From Pseudomonas berkeleyensis (GTDB taxonomy: Bacteria > Pseudomonadota > Gammaproteobacteria > Pseudomonadales > Pseudomonadaceae): 64,000 nucleotides of DNA. The position numbers and the translations under genes are program-made. The notes under the pieces are model-generated. The model was given only the letters and a program-made list of their open reading frames with translations. It was not told the DNA's origin and ran no database searches. Shown in pieces: positions 27,150-35,876 of the stretch (position 1 is its first letter; each line of letters opens with the position of its first letter). The DNA lies in the NCBI RefSeq assembly GCF_014109765.1, contig NZ_CP059139.1, positions 930,001 through 994,000 on the forward strand. Reading direction: 5' to 3'.

Positions 27150-27428
27150 ATGCACGTCGACCATCACCCACTGGTTCACGATTTTCCCGAACACCGCAAT
27201 GAGCTGCAGCGCTTGCGTCAGAGCGATGAGCAGTTCTCTCGCCAGGCCGAAGAATACGAGGCCCTGGACAAGCGTATCTGCCGTATCGAAGACGGTATCG
27301 AGTTGCTCGATGACGTCACCCTCAGCGCCCTCAAACTCAGCCGCGTCGCGCTCAAGGACGAACTGGCGCGTCAGCTCAAACGGGCTGCGGGCCAGTGCTG
27401 TGGTTGTGGCAATGGCTGTCGTGGTTGA
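27150..27428 (+). CDS. YdcH-family (DUF465) small helical protein, copy 2
   Basis: A 92-aa second DUF465 protein in tandem with copy 1, sharing EYEALDKRI..IEDG and the KLSRVALKDELA-type C-terminal helix. It differs by a C-terminal extension with a CCGCGNGC cluster (about 84-91) that copy 1 lacks and that could bind a metal or form disulfides. The spacing and similar pre-start sequences suggest duplication. Confidence 0.8.
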   Translation: MHVDHHPLVHDFPEHRNELQRLRQSDEQFSRQAEEYEALDKRICRIEDGIELLDDVTLSALKLSRVALKDELARQLKRAAGQCCGCGNGCRG

Positions 27429-27442
27429 TTGCTTGGAATAAC

Positions 27443-27514
27443 GCGGTGCGCGTGGCGCACCCTACGGGATCGCTATCGGTGCGCACCGGTTTTCCCGGGT
27501 TTCATCCGGGCTAC
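27443..27514. repeat. REP-like dispersed repeat, copy 1
   Basis: Contains a GTGCGCGTGGCGCACCCTACGG unit (first at about 27444) and a TTCATCCGGGCTACG unit (27500-27514). Both unit types recur at 42231-42294 and 56191-56251, always in gaps after genes. Such short extragenic palindromic elements are common in this group of Pseudomonas. Confidence 0.6.
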
Positions 27515-27534
27515 GCCATGCGAGCCGATAGGCC

Positions 27535-28038
27535 TCAATGCACGGGCGGGTTGATCAGATAGGTCAGCAATCCGTCCGCTTCATCTTCCGTCCAGACTGC
27601 CCTTGGCGGTCTCGGCAACTCGCCCATCAGTTTCTGCCAGAAGGCCAGGGCCACGTCGTCCTGGCGGTAGAAACGCACCAGCCAGGTACTGCCATCGCCC
27701 ATCGCCTGTTGTACCAGGGCGCGGCCAATACCCTGACGGCGGTAGCGTTTGAGAATGAACAGATCGGCGAACTCCGGGGCCTCGATCCCGGGTAGCTCGC
27801 TGCGTTCGACCAGCAGGAAACCGGCAATGAAACCATCGGCCAGGATCAGGCTGGCACTCCAGCCTGGCTCCTGCCAGTAGCGCAGCAGATGTTCCTCGTG
27901 GATGTAGAAACGGCCATCCGTTTCGACGTCTTCCTGTTCCCACTCGGAACTGTCGTAGGAATAGAACTGGTAGAGGTTGCGGATCACTGGCAACTGCTCG
28001 AGGGTGGTGGGAACCAGTTCGATGGTGAGTGCGCTCAC
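27535..28038 (-). CDS. GNAT-family N-acetyltransferase
   Basis: A 167-aa acetyl-CoA-dependent acetyltransferase with a GNAT fold; the acetyl-CoA loop is RRQGIGRAL (about 98-106). I start it at a GTG whose last two bases begin the TGA of the upstream repressor gene (GTGA overlap), giving translational coupling; the frame is open 18 nt further. Cotranscription with the S24 repressor and closeness to the organosulfur operon recall the acetyltransferases that act in S-modified cysteine salvage, but the substrate is unknown. Confidence 0.75.
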   Translation of the reverse strand: MSALTIELVPTTLEQLPVIRNLYQFYSYDSSEWEQEDVETDGRFYIHEEHLLRYWQEPGWSASLILADGFIAGFLLVERSELPGIEAPEFADLFILKRYRRQGIGRALVQQAMGDGSTWLVRFYRQDDVALAFWQKLMGELPRPPRAVWTEDEADGLLTYLINPPVH

Positions 28039-28733
28039 AGCAGGGCACCTCGCCACACCAGGCGGCCGATGATTTCCAGGTGTTCGCGGTCTATCTCGAA
28101 TTCACGGTGCGAGGGGTTGTCGCACAGCGTGCGCACCTTGCCGCCAGGCTCCAGCTGCAGGCGCCTGACCAGGGTATTGCCGGCGTCCTGAATCACGTAG
28201 ACCTTGTCGTCCTGGATGTCGCGGGCATTGATGTCGATCAGCACGATGTCGCCATCGCGAATGGTCGGCGACATGCTGTCGCCGCGGATCTGCATGGCTG
28301 CCAGGGCCTTGCTGTCCAGCCCATTGCTGCCCAGCCAGTGACGACAGAAAGCTTGCGAGGTGAGGGTGGTCTTGCGCGTGGCCACCACTTCTTTCTGGGC
28401 CGACTCTTCCTCTCCCAGCCAGGGCAGCAGGGTCAGCGAACTGGGGCGGCCGCCTTCCTGGCTCTTCTCCACCGGGCCTTCGCCAGTGGCCAGCCACTGC
28501 AGGCTGACGCCCGTTGCCTGCGCCAGGCTGACCAGCACCTTGCGCGAAGGATCGCCTCCATTGAGGTAACGGCTCAGGCCACTGTTGGAAATGCCCGCCT
28601 GCTTCGCCAGTGCGCTGGCATTGCCGGCACGATTGCACAGGGTTTTCAGGCGTTCGACGAAGTCGTCTGCCGGGGAGGAATCATTGGCTGATTTCGCTAT
28701 AGCGAAATCCAATTCCTCTTTAGGGTTTCTCAT
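28035..28733 (-). CDS. XRE-type repressor with S24 (LexA-like) C-terminal domain
   Basis: A 232-aa regulator. An N-terminal Cro/CI helix-turn-helix (about 24-82; ALAKQAGISNSGLSRYLNGG) joins a LexA/CI peptidase-fold domain (about 125-232). The nucleophile Ser153 is present in GDSM, but the position exactly 37 residues later, where LexA has its catalytic Lys (119 to 156), is Arg190 in NTLVRRL. I see no Ala-Gly or Cys-Gly cleavage site in the linker. Self-cleavage is therefore doubtful and a small-molecule or partner signal is more likely. It is divergent from the TonB receptor, and its probable operator lies at its own 5' end. Confidence 0.85.
   Translation of the reverse strand: MRNPKEELDFAIAKSANDSSPADDFVERLKTLCNRAGNASALAKQAGISNSGLSRYLNGGDPSRKVLVSLAQATGVSLQWLATGEGPVEKSQEGGRPSSLTLLPWLGEEESAQKEVVATRKTTLTSQAFCRHWLGSNGLDSKALAAMQIRGDSMSPTIRDGDIVLIDINARDIQDDKVYVIQDAGNTLVRRLQLEPGGKVRTLCDNPSHREFEIDREHLEIIGRLVWRGALL
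28690..28709. promoter_or_regulatory. 20-bp perfect palindrome, candidate operator of the S24 repressor
   Basis: GATTTCGCTATAGCGAAATC reads identically on both strands. It lies within codons 9-15 of the repressor gene. Its half-site TTCGCTAT occurs again at 28827-28834 (reverse orientation) and 28892-28899, both in the intergenic region toward the TonB receptor. Confidence 0.65.
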
Positions 28734-28826
28734 CGGCTGCTATCTTCCCTTTGATGAATATTTATATAACTAAAAACTATTTCTAATGTTTTTTAATTTC
28801 CTTAAAGTGCTATTAACCCGAGGCAA

Positions 28827-28834
28827 ATAGCGAA
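28827..28834. promoter_or_regulatory. Repressor half-site
   Basis: ATAGCGAA, an exact half of the palindrome at 28690-28709, in the divergent promoter region. Confidence 0.4.
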
Positions 28835-28891
28835 GTTGCTTTGGATTCTAGAGGCGCATTGCGCTCCCGCCAAGGAATAAGGCTGCATTTT

Positions 28892-28905
28892 TTCGCTATC
28901 GCGTA
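28892..28905. promoter_or_regulatory. Second candidate operator, upstream of the TonB receptor
   Basis: Matches 11 of 14 bases of the core TTCGCTATAGCGAA, including an exact first half, and lies 56 bp before the receptor ATG. It would allow the S24 repressor to control the receptor operon. Confidence 0.5.
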
Positions 28906-28960
28906 CCTGTCGGCAGATCGCGGTTGACTTTGTGAACCATCCAGCGATCGAGCCAACATC

Positions 28961-31369
28961 ATGAGAAGAACATCTTCCTTCCTTGCTTTGCGTGCATTTC
29001 CCGTTCTTGGCCTGGCGAGTCTCGCCTTGCCTTTCCCGGCTCCGGCCTTTGCCGCCGATGGCGCCGACAAGCTCTCCACCGTCGTCGTCACCGGTACTCG
29101 CGTAAGTGGCCGCCAGGCTGCCGACTCCGTGCAGCCCATCGATGTCATTAGTGGCGAACAGCTGAGCAACCAGGGCACCAGTGATCTGGCCGGTGCGCTG
29201 AACAAGCTGCTGGCCTCGGTCAGTGTGCCGCGGCCGCACAACACCGTCGGTGGTGAGGCGGTGCGCCCGCTGGTCATGCGTGGTCTGGCGCCGGATCAGG
29301 CGCTGGTGCTGGTCAATGGCAAGCGTCGTAACGCCGGTGCCTTCCTCAATACCGGTGGCGCCCTGGGGCGCGGCACCAATCCGATCGACCTGGCGGCGAT
29401 TCCGGTATCGGCCATTGAGCGCGTTGAGGTGCTGCGCGATGGCGCGTCGGCGCGCTACGGCTCGGACGCCATTGCCGGGGTGATCAACATCATCCTCAAG
29501 GATCAGAGCGAAGGCGGCGGAATCAACGCCACCCTCGGCCGTTATGACGATGGCGACGGTACGCGCCGTGAGCTGCAGGGCTTCGCCGGTTTCGCCCTGG
29601 GCGAGTCCGGCTCACTGACGCTGTCCGCTGAAGGCCAGCACAACGATGCGACCAACCGTGCCGGTGCGGACATCACCCCTGGCGCCCAGGCCGATGGCGT
29701 CTATGGCCAGGTCACCAACAAGGTGGGCGCGCCGGCGCTGGAGAGTGGCAAGCTGGCCTTCAACGCCAGCTATGCCCTCAACGATGCCGTCGAGTTGTAC
29801 AGCTTCGGTACCTGGGGTCGGCGTGACGCACAGAGCCACTACGGCCGCCAGCGGGCTACCAGTGCCGCGGTCGCCGCCTACTTCCCGGACGGCTACCTGC
29901 CGCAGTACGACCCGGTGATCAAGGATCAGGCGCTGGTATTCGGCTCCCGTGGCCAGTTGGCTGGCGAGTGGGCCTACGACGCCTCCGTGGACTGGGGGCG
30001 CAACACCTACGACCCGTACATCAAGAGCGTCAACACCCGGCTGTTCAACGAGACGGGCAGTTCGCCGACCAACTTCCACAACGGCACCTACGAGTCCTCG
30101 CAGTGGGTCGGCAACCTCAATCTGTCGCGCGCCTTCGATGTGGGCCTGGTCGAGCCGCTGTCGGTGTCCGTCGGCCTGGAATACCAGGCGCAGGATTTGG
30201 AGATCAGCGCCGGTGACTTCGCTTCCTGGTATGGCGCCGGTGCGGTGTCGATGCCGGGCATCTCGCCGCTGAGCGCCGGTGACTGGAGCCGCCACAGCCT
30301 GGCCACTTATCTGGATCTGGAGGGCAAGGTCACCGACAAGCTGACCCTGTCGCTGGCGGCTCGTCACGAGAACTACAGCGACTTCGGCAATTCGGTGTCC
30401 GGCTCGCTGTCGGCTCGCTATGACTTCACCCCACGCATCGCTCTGCGCGGCTCGCTGTCCAACGGCTTCCGCGCGCCAACCCTGACCCAGCAGCATTATT
30501 CGAGCATCCAGAGCCAGAGTCAGGATCTGGGCAACGGCCCGGTGCTGGTGCAGTCCGGCACCTTCGCTGTGGACTCCAATATTGCCCGCCTGCTCGGCGC
30601 TGAAGAGCTCAAGGCAGAGACCTCGCAGAGTCAGACCATCGGCCTGGTGCTGCGCCCGACCGACAACCTGACGCTGACCGCCGATGCTTACCGCATCACC
30701 ATCGACGATCGCATCAACCTGTCCTCGGCCTTCCCGGTGACTTCGGCGGTGGCCCGCCAGTATCTGCTCGACAACGGCATCGTCAGCGACAGCTACCAGA
30801 GCGTGCGTTACATGACCAACGCCGCCGACACCCGCACCATCGGCCTCGACCTCACCGGCGAGTACCGCTGGCGCCTGGACAACGGCGACAACCTCAAGGG
30901 CACGCTGACCTACGCCTACAACCGCACCAAGGTCACCGACCTGGCGGAAAGCCCAGCGATCCTCGGTCAGCTCGGCATCCCGATCAGCCTGGTAGAGCGG
31001 CGCGAGGTCGGCCAACTGACCGACACCAACCCGCGGCACAAGCTGATCATCGCCGGCGACTACTCGATCAGCGCGCTGAACCTGGATCTGCACGCCGCGC
31101 TCAACCGCTATGGTTCGTTCTGGGTCTACAGCAACACTAGCCCCAACCTCGACCAGAAGTTCGCCTCCAAGTGGACGCTTGACCTGTCCGCCAGCTACTC
31201 CTGGAGCGACAACTGGCGGCTGACCGTGGGCGCCGACAACCTGTTCGACACCCGCCCGGATCGCACCCGCGCCGAGAACAACGCCACTGGTACCTTCCAG
31301 TACACCAGCTACTCGCCGCTGTCGGCCGACGGGGCCTTCTACTACGCCTCGCTGAACTTCGCCTGGTGA
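28961..31369 (+). CDS. TonB-dependent outer-membrane receptor (no STN domain)
   Basis: An 802-aa outer-membrane importer heading the putative organosulfur operon. The signal peptide (about 1-31) ends near AFA-ADG, the TonB box region is at about 36-45 (STVVVTGTRV), the plug covers about 50-175 (GLAPDQALVLVNGKRR; VEVLRDGASARYGSDAIAG), and the barrel ends in Trp. It lacks the signalling domain of the receptor at 4418, so it is a plain transporter. Co-location with an ABC importer and oxygenases, not siderophore genes, argues for a non-iron organic substrate. Confidence 0.85.
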   Translation: MRRTSSFLALRAFPVLGLASLALPFPAPAFAADGADKLSTVVVTGTRVSGRQAADSVQPIDVISGEQLSNQGTSDLAGALNKLLASVSVPRPHNTVGGEAVRPLVMRGLAPDQALVLVNGKRRNAGAFLNTGGALGRGTNPIDLAAIPVSAIERVEVLRDGASARYGSDAIAGVINIILKDQSEGGGINATLGRYDDGDGTRRELQGFAGFALGESGSLTLSAEGQHNDATNRAGADITPGAQADGVYGQVTNKVGAPALESGKLAFNASYALNDAVELYSFGTWGRRDAQSHYGRQRATSAAVAAYFPDGYLPQYDPVIKDQALVFGSRGQLAGEWAYDASVDWGRNTYDPYIKSVNTRLFNETGSSPTNFHNGTYESSQWVGNLNLSRAFDVGLVEPLSVSVGLEYQAQDLEISAGDFASWYGAGAVSMPGISPLSAGDWSRHSLATYLDLEGKVTDKLTLSLAARHENYSDFGNSVSGSLSARYDFTPRIALRGSLSNGFRAPTLTQQHYSSIQSQSQDLGNGPVLVQSGTFAVDSNIARLLGAEELKAETSQSQTIGLVLRPTDNLTLTADAYRITIDDRINLSSAFPVTSAVARQYLLDNGIVSDSYQSVRYMTNAADTRTIGLDLTGEYRWRLDNGDNLKGTLTYAYNRTKVTDLAESPAILGQLGIPISLVERREVGQLTDTNPRHKLIIAGDYSISALNLDLHAALNRYGSFWVYSNTSPNLDQKFASKWTLDLSASYSWSDNWRLTVGADNLFDTRPDRTRAENNATGTFQYTSYSPLSADGAFYYASLNFAW

Positions 31370-31379
31370 GGTGCGGGTA

Positions 31380-32117
31380 ATGGAACTACTCCAAGCCTGG
31401 TTCACGTCCTGGGGCGTGAACCTGACCATCCTCTGGGACCCGATCGATCGCCAGCGCTTTCTCCTCGGGCTGGCGCTGACCATCGCGCTGTCGGTACTGA
31501 GCGTGGCGATCTCGCTGGTGATCGGGGTGCTTGGCGCCTGGATGAAGGGCAGTCGCTGGGAGCTGCCGCGGCAACTGGTCACCCTCTATGTCGAGGTGTT
31601 CCGCAACACGCCGCTGCTGATCCAGCTGTTCTTCTTCTACTTCGGCCTGGGTGCGCTGTTGTCGTTCGAGCTGAACGACGGCAACGCACAGAGCCAGTTG
31701 ATCGTGAATTTCTTCTGGGCCTTGTTGGTGCTCGGCATTCATGCCGGTGCCTACCAGGTGGAGGCGATTCGCGGCAGCCTCGATGCGGTGCCGCGCTCGA
31801 CCATCGAGGCGGCGCAGTCGCTTGGCCTGAACCCGGTACAGACCTTCCGCAAGGTGGTGCTGCCGCTGGCCTTGCGCAACGCGTTGCCGTCGGTGGGCAA
31901 CAGCCTGGTGCAGGCAGTCAAGGCGACCTCGGTGGCCTACGCCATCGCCGTACCTGAGCTGACCTACGCGGCCAACCGGATCTGGAGCGACAACTTCAAC
32001 GTGCCGGAAATGATGGTCGTGCTGTTCATCACCTATTTCACCCTGCTCGGGCTGGTGTCGATGGGCATGCGCGCCATCGAGCGCCGCCTGACCTTGCCGG
32101 GGTACCACGGCCTATGA
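31380..32117 (+). CDS. Polar amino-acid type ABC permease 1 (organosulfur operon)
   Basis: A 245-aa permease of the His/Glu/Gln/Cys importer family with about five helices and an EAA-type loop (EAIRGSLDAVPRSTIEAAQSLGL, about 122-144). The ATG at 31380 follows GAGG by 8 nt and lies 10 nt past the receptor stop. The next permease starts 4 nt before this gene ends (ATGA). Confidence 0.85.
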   Translation: MELLQAWFTSWGVNLTILWDPIDRQRFLLGLALTIALSVLSVAISLVIGVLGAWMKGSRWELPRQLVTLYVEVFRNTPLLIQLFFFYFGLGALLSFELNDGNAQSQLIVNFFWALLVLGIHAGAYQVEAIRGSLDAVPRSTIEAAQSLGLNPVQTFRKVVLPLALRNALPSVGNSLVQAVKATSVAYAIAVPELTYAANRIWSDNFNVPEMMVVLFITYFTLLGLVSMGMRAIERRLTLPGYHGL

Positions 32118-32929
32118 ATACCTTCGTTGCTTCCTTCGAGCGTGCCGCTGGCGGCCTGCGTGGCTTGGCCGGCTACCTGCGGCCGACCCCGGCGAAACTG
32201 CTGGCGCTTGCCGTGCTGGGCTGGATCGCACATTGGCTGCAGAGCCATGGCGACGTGCTGCAGCTGTTCTGGCGCTGGCTGCCGGCGCTGTTGCAGGGCT
32301 TTGCGGTGAACATCTGGATCGGCCTGGTCTCGGTCGTGCTGGCCAGCCTGCTGGGGCTGTTGCTCGGCGCTCTGCAGGTCTCGCCGCGGCCGCTGCTGGC
32401 ACGGCCGGCGCGGCTGTTCACGCTGTTCTTTCGCAATGCGCCGTGGCTGGTGGTGATCTTCTTCATCATGTACCTGATCCCCTTCGAGGTGGAGTGGGGC
32501 GGCGAGTACTACCAGATTCCGGACTGGATCAAGGTCGCCGTCGGCCTGTCGCTGACCGCTTCGGGCTACGCCGCCGAAGTGGTGCGTGGCGGCATCCAGT
32601 CGGTGCCCATGGCGCAGTGGGAGGCAGCGGCTTCGCTCGGCCTCGACCGCCGCCAGATCCTGCGCAAGGTGGTTCTGCCGCAGGCGCTGCGCAGCATGCT
32701 GCCAGCCTGGATGAACCTCTACTGCACCGTGACCATGGCCACCGCTCTGGCCAGCCTACTGGGCATCGAGGATCTGATGACCACCATGCAGCTGCGCCTG
32801 GCCGCCGAGTCGCGCCCCGAGTTGCTGCTGCCCGGCTACCTCTTCGTGTTCCTGGTTTTCTTCTTCTACATCTACCCGATTTCTCGTGCCTCCAAGGCGC
32901 TGGAACGCAAGTGGAGCCTGCATGACTAG
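32114..32929 (+). CDS. Polar amino-acid type ABC permease 2 (organosulfur operon)
   Basis: A 271-aa second permease. Relative to permease 1 it carries an extra N-terminal hydrophobic segment (about 28-45). The EAA loop is about residues 155-177 (EVVRGGIQSVPMAQWEAAASLGL). It overlaps its neighbours at both ends (ATGA upstream, 8 nt with the ATPase downstream), indicating tight coupling. Confidence 0.85.
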   Translation: MNTFVASFERAAGGLRGLAGYLRPTPAKLLALAVLGWIAHWLQSHGDVLQLFWRWLPALLQGFAVNIWIGLVSVVLASLLGLLLGALQVSPRPLLARPARLFTLFFRNAPWLVVIFFIMYLIPFEVEWGGEYYQIPDWIKVAVGLSLTASGYAAEVVRGGIQSVPMAQWEAAASLGLDRRQILRKVVLPQALRSMLPAWMNLYCTVTMATALASLLGIEDLMTTMQLRLAAESRPELLLPGYLFVFLVFFFYIYPISRASKALERKWSLHD

Positions 32930-33656
32930 TCCCCAGATCGCGGTGCGTGGCATCCGCAAATCCTTCAATGGCAACCCGGTGCTCGACGACTTTTCGCTGG
33001 AGGTCGCGCCGTCGGAGATCGTCTGCCTGATCGGTCCGTCCGGCTCTGGCAAGTCGACCCTGCTGCGTACCCTCAATGGCCTGGCACCGATCGAGGCTGG
33101 CGAGATCGAGGTCTGCGGCATTCGCGTCGACGACCCGCAGGTCGACCTGCTGGCGCTGCGCCGGCGCATCGGTCTGATTTTCCAGAGCTACAACCTGTTC
33201 CCGCACCTGAACGTGCTGGACAACATCACCCTGGCGCCGACCAGCGTGCTCAAGGAGCCGCTGCCGCAGGCCCGCGAATATGCCCGCGAGTTGCTGCGCA
33301 AGGTGCGCCTGGAGGACAAGGCCGAGGCCTTCCCCGGCCAGCTGTCCGGGGGGCAGCAGCAGCGCGTGGCCATCGCCCGCAGCCTGGCCATGCGCCCGGA
33401 CGTGATGATGTTCGACGAGGTCACCGCCGCGCTCGACCCGGAAACCGTCAAGGAGGTGCTGACCACCATCCGCGATGTGGCCGCCAGTGGCATGACCTGC
33501 CTGATCGTCACCCACGAGATGCAGTTCGCCCGCGAGATCGCCGACCGGGTGTTCTTCACCGACCGTGGCCGCATCGTCGAGCAGGGGCCGCCTACCCAGT
33601 TGTTCGGCGCCCCGCAAGACCCGCGTACCCAGCGTTTCCTCGACAACTGCCTGTGA
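32922..33656 (+). CDS. ABC transporter ATPase (organosulfur operon)
   Basis: A 244-aa ATPase for the two preceding permeases. Walker [10 protein letters not shown] (about 36-44) and signature LSGGQQQR (about 139-146) are standard. The stretch after Walker B reads DEVTAALD instead of the usual DEPTSALD, keeping the catalytic Asp-Glu. The open frame extends upstream, but the ATG at 32922 has a GGAG site and normal length. Confidence 0.88.
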   Translation: MTSPQIAVRGIRKSFNGNPVLDDFSLEVAPSEIVCLIGPSGSGKSTLLRTLNGLAPIEAGEIEVCGIRVDDPQVDLLALRRRIGLIFQSYNLFPHLNVLDNITLAPTSVLKEPLPQAREYARELLRKVRLEDKAEAFPGQLSGGQQQRVAIARSLAMRPDVMMFDEVTAALDPETVKEVLTTIRDVAASGMTCLIVTHEMQFAREIADRVFFTDRGRIVEQGPPTQLFGAPQDPRTQRFLDNCL

Positions 33657-33673
33657 TTTCCCGAGGCCCTGCC

Positions 33674-35011
33674 ATGAGTTCTTCCCCGCGACACCTCAAG
33701 CTGTTCCTGTTCCCTGCGGCCAGTGGCGCGCATGTCGCCGCCTGGCGCCACCCGGCCTCGCGCGACGGCGCCCCGGATTTTGCCGCCGACCGCGCCACCG
33801 CCGAGCTGGCCGAGGCGGCCGGTTTCGATGCGCTGTTCTTCGCCGACCGCCTGGCCTTCGGCGGGCGTGACAAGGCCAGTGCCGAGCGCTCCTCCGGTGC
33901 TGCTGGGCTCGAACCGCTGACCCTGCTCGCCGCGCTGTCGGCGGTGACGCGTGACATCGGCCTGGTGGCCACCGCCAGCACCTCCTATCAGGAGCCGTTT
34001 CATGTGGCGCGCAGCTTCGCTTCGCTCGATCACCTCAGTGGTGGTCGCGCCGGCTGGAACCTGGTGACCTCGCTGACCGATGCCGAGGCTGGCAATTTCG
34101 GTCGCGAGCAGCACTTCGAGCACGGCGAGCGCTACCAGCGTGCGGAAGAGTTCGTCGATGTGGTCAAGGCGCTGTGGGACAGCCTCGAAGACGACGCCTT
34201 CCCGCGTGACAAGGCCAGTGGCCGTTACCTCGATGGCAGCAAGGTGCACCCGCTGGAGCATCGCGGCCGGCACTTCTCGGTGCGCGGGCCGCTCAACGTG
34301 CCACGTCCGCCGCAGGGCCATCCGCTGGTGGTGCAGGCTGGCTCCTCGGAGGAGGGCCTGCAACTGGCGGCGCGGGTCGCCGATGTGGTGTTCACCACCC
34401 AGCAGGAGCTGGCCCAGGCGCAGGCCTTCTACCGCGAGCTGAAGTCGCGCCTGCCAGCCTTCGGTCGCCAGCCGGAGCAGCAACTGATCATGCCCGGCCT
34501 GTCGGTGATAGTCGGGCGCAGCCGCGGCGAAGCCGAGGACAAGCTGCGTGCGCTCAATGAGCTGATCGATATCGACGTGGCGGTGTCGTTTCTCTCCGCG
34601 CTGTCGGGTGGCACTGACCTGTCGGCCTATCCCCTCGACGGCCCGCTGCCCGAGCTGGCGCTGACCAACGGCAACCGCAGCAAGCAGGCGCTGTTCCTGC
34701 GCCAGGCGCGCGAGAAAGGCCTGAGCATTCGCCAGTTGGCACTGCAGGTGGCCGGTTCCGGTGGTCACCGCGTATTGCTCGGCACGGCCGAGGAGGTGGC
34801 TGACGACCTGCAGCTGTGGTTCGAGTCGGGCGCCGCCGATGGCTTCAACTTCAAGCCGCTGTACCTGGACGACAACCTGCGCGAGTTCGCCGAGCAGGTG
34901 TTGCCGATCCTCCGTGAGCGCGGCCTGTTCAAGCGGGAATACGCCTCCGGCACGCTGCGCGAGAAGCTTGGCCTGGCGCGTCCGCTCAACCGTTTCCAGG
35001 GCAGGAGCTGA
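33674..35011 (+). CDS. FMN-dependent monooxygenase, NtaA/SnaA/DszA family
   Basis: A 445-aa luciferase-like (LLM) flavin monooxygenase of the branch with nitrilotriacetate monooxygenase, DszA (dibenzothiophene sulfone) and CmoJ-type S-succinocysteine enzymes. The TIM-barrel landmark GRAGWNLVTS (about 119-128) and the insertion near residues 170-210 (GSKVHPLEHRGRHFSVRGPLN) are characteristic. It needs reduced FMN from a separate reductase, and none is encoded here. Its place between an importer and a DszB-like gene supports C-S bond cleavage. The ATG at 33674 is preferred over the GTG at 33653. Confidence 0.83.
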   Translation: MSSSPRHLKLFLFPAASGAHVAAWRHPASRDGAPDFAADRATAELAEAAGFDALFFADRLAFGGRDKASAERSSGAAGLEPLTLLAALSAVTRDIGLVATASTSYQEPFHVARSFASLDHLSGGRAGWNLVTSLTDAEAGNFGREQHFEHGERYQRAEEFVDVVKALWDSLEDDAFPRDKASGRYLDGSKVHPLEHRGRHFSVRGPLNVPRPPQGHPLVVQAGSSEEGLQLAARVADVVFTTQQELAQAQAFYRELKSRLPAFGRQPEQQLIMPGLSVIVGRSRGEAEDKLRALNELIDIDVAVSFLSALSGGTDLSAYPLDGPLPELALTNGNRSKQALFLRQAREKGLSIRQLALQVAGSGGHRVLLGTAEEVADDLQLWFESGAADGFNFKPLYLDDNLREFAEQVLPILRERGLFKREYASGTLREKLGLARPLNRFQGRS

Positions 35012-35014
35012 ACC

Positions 35015-35875
35015 ATGCGCTTCGCACTTTTGGCCAGCCTGCTGCTGGCCCTGACGGCAAACCCGCTGCTGGCGGCCGACGAACCGGCCGACGGCCTCAA
35101 GCAGATCCGTGACCGTGGACGGGTGGCGGTGTGCACCACCATGGCCTTCCCGCTGTTCGCCTACTATGACGAGCAGGGCAAGCCGGCGGGCATGATTCAC
35201 GACCTGATCGTCGACGTGCAGCAACGCCTCGAGCAGCGTCTGGGGCGTTCGCTGGAGTTGCAGGTGGTGCGGGTGACACCGACCAACCGCATCGAATTCG
35301 TCCGCCAGGGGCGCTGCGACTTCATGGTCTCGACGCTTTCCTATTCGCCGGAACGCAAGGTGCAGCTGGACTTCGCCGAGCCTGGTTTCTACCGCTCCGG
35401 CACCACCGTGCTGGCGCTCAAGTCGACGCCCATCGACAGCTGGGAATCGCTGCGCGGCAAGAGCATCTGCTCGTCGCCGACCAACTCCTGGCTGCGCATC
35501 GGCGAGCGTCGCTTCGGCATCAACTTCGTTACCTACTTCGGCGGCGAGATCGACTCGCAGAAGGCCGTGGTCGACGGCCGCTGCCTGGGCCTGGCGGCCT
35601 ACGACACCTACTTCGAGGTGCTGCTGCAGCGCGACGGCGCGAATGTCTGGCGCGACTTTGAAATCAAGCTGCCGAGCCAGGACTTCGCCTACTGGTCGAT
35701 CACCCTGCGCAACAACCGCCCTCAGCTGCGCGCCTTTCTCGATGAGGTGGTCGCCGACTGGCACCGCAGCGGGCTGATCGTCGAGCTGGAAAAACGCCAT
35801 GGCATTCCTGCCAACCCCTGGGTAGCCGAGCAGCATCAGCGCTACGCCGCCAATACTTCTGACGTGGAGAACTGA
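35015..35875 (+). CDS. Periplasmic family-3 solute-binding protein (organosulfur operon)
   Basis: A 286-aa binding protein with a signal peptide (about 1-20, ending LLA-ADE) and the SBP_bac_3 fold (VAVCTTMAFPLFAYYDEQGKP, about 38-58; FVRQGRCDFMVSTLSYSPER, about 91-110). It should deliver the substrate to the two permeases encoded 3 kb upstream. Three later Cys residues (within SICSSP, GRCLGL and the QGRCD stretch) are unusual for a periplasmic protein and could form disulfides. An AGGAG site lies 7 nt before the ATG. Confidence 0.85.
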   Translation: MRFALLASLLLALTANPLLAADEPADGLKQIRDRGRVAVCTTMAFPLFAYYDEQGKPAGMIHDLIVDVQQRLEQRLGRSLELQVVRVTPTNRIEFVRQGRCDFMVSTLSYSPERKVQLDFAEPGFYRSGTTVLALKSTPIDSWESLRGKSICSSPTNSWLRIGERRFGINFVTYFGGEIDSQKAVVDGRCLGLAAYDTYFEVLLQRDGANVWRDFEIKLPSQDFAYWSITLRNNRPQLRAFLDEVVADWHRSGLIVELEKRHGIPANPWVAEQHQRYAANTSDVEN

Positions 35876-35876
35876 A

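Noticed and set aside
28035..28733. Pyocin/prophage repressor (PrtR-like) controlling a phage
   Set aside because: No phage or pyocin genes nearby; the operator sites point to the TonB-receptor operon.
33188..35836. Very long antisense open frame (882 codons, minus strand)
   Set aside because: It lies opposite the ATPase, monooxygenase and binding-protein genes, has no recognisable domain, and is a by-product of high third-position GC.
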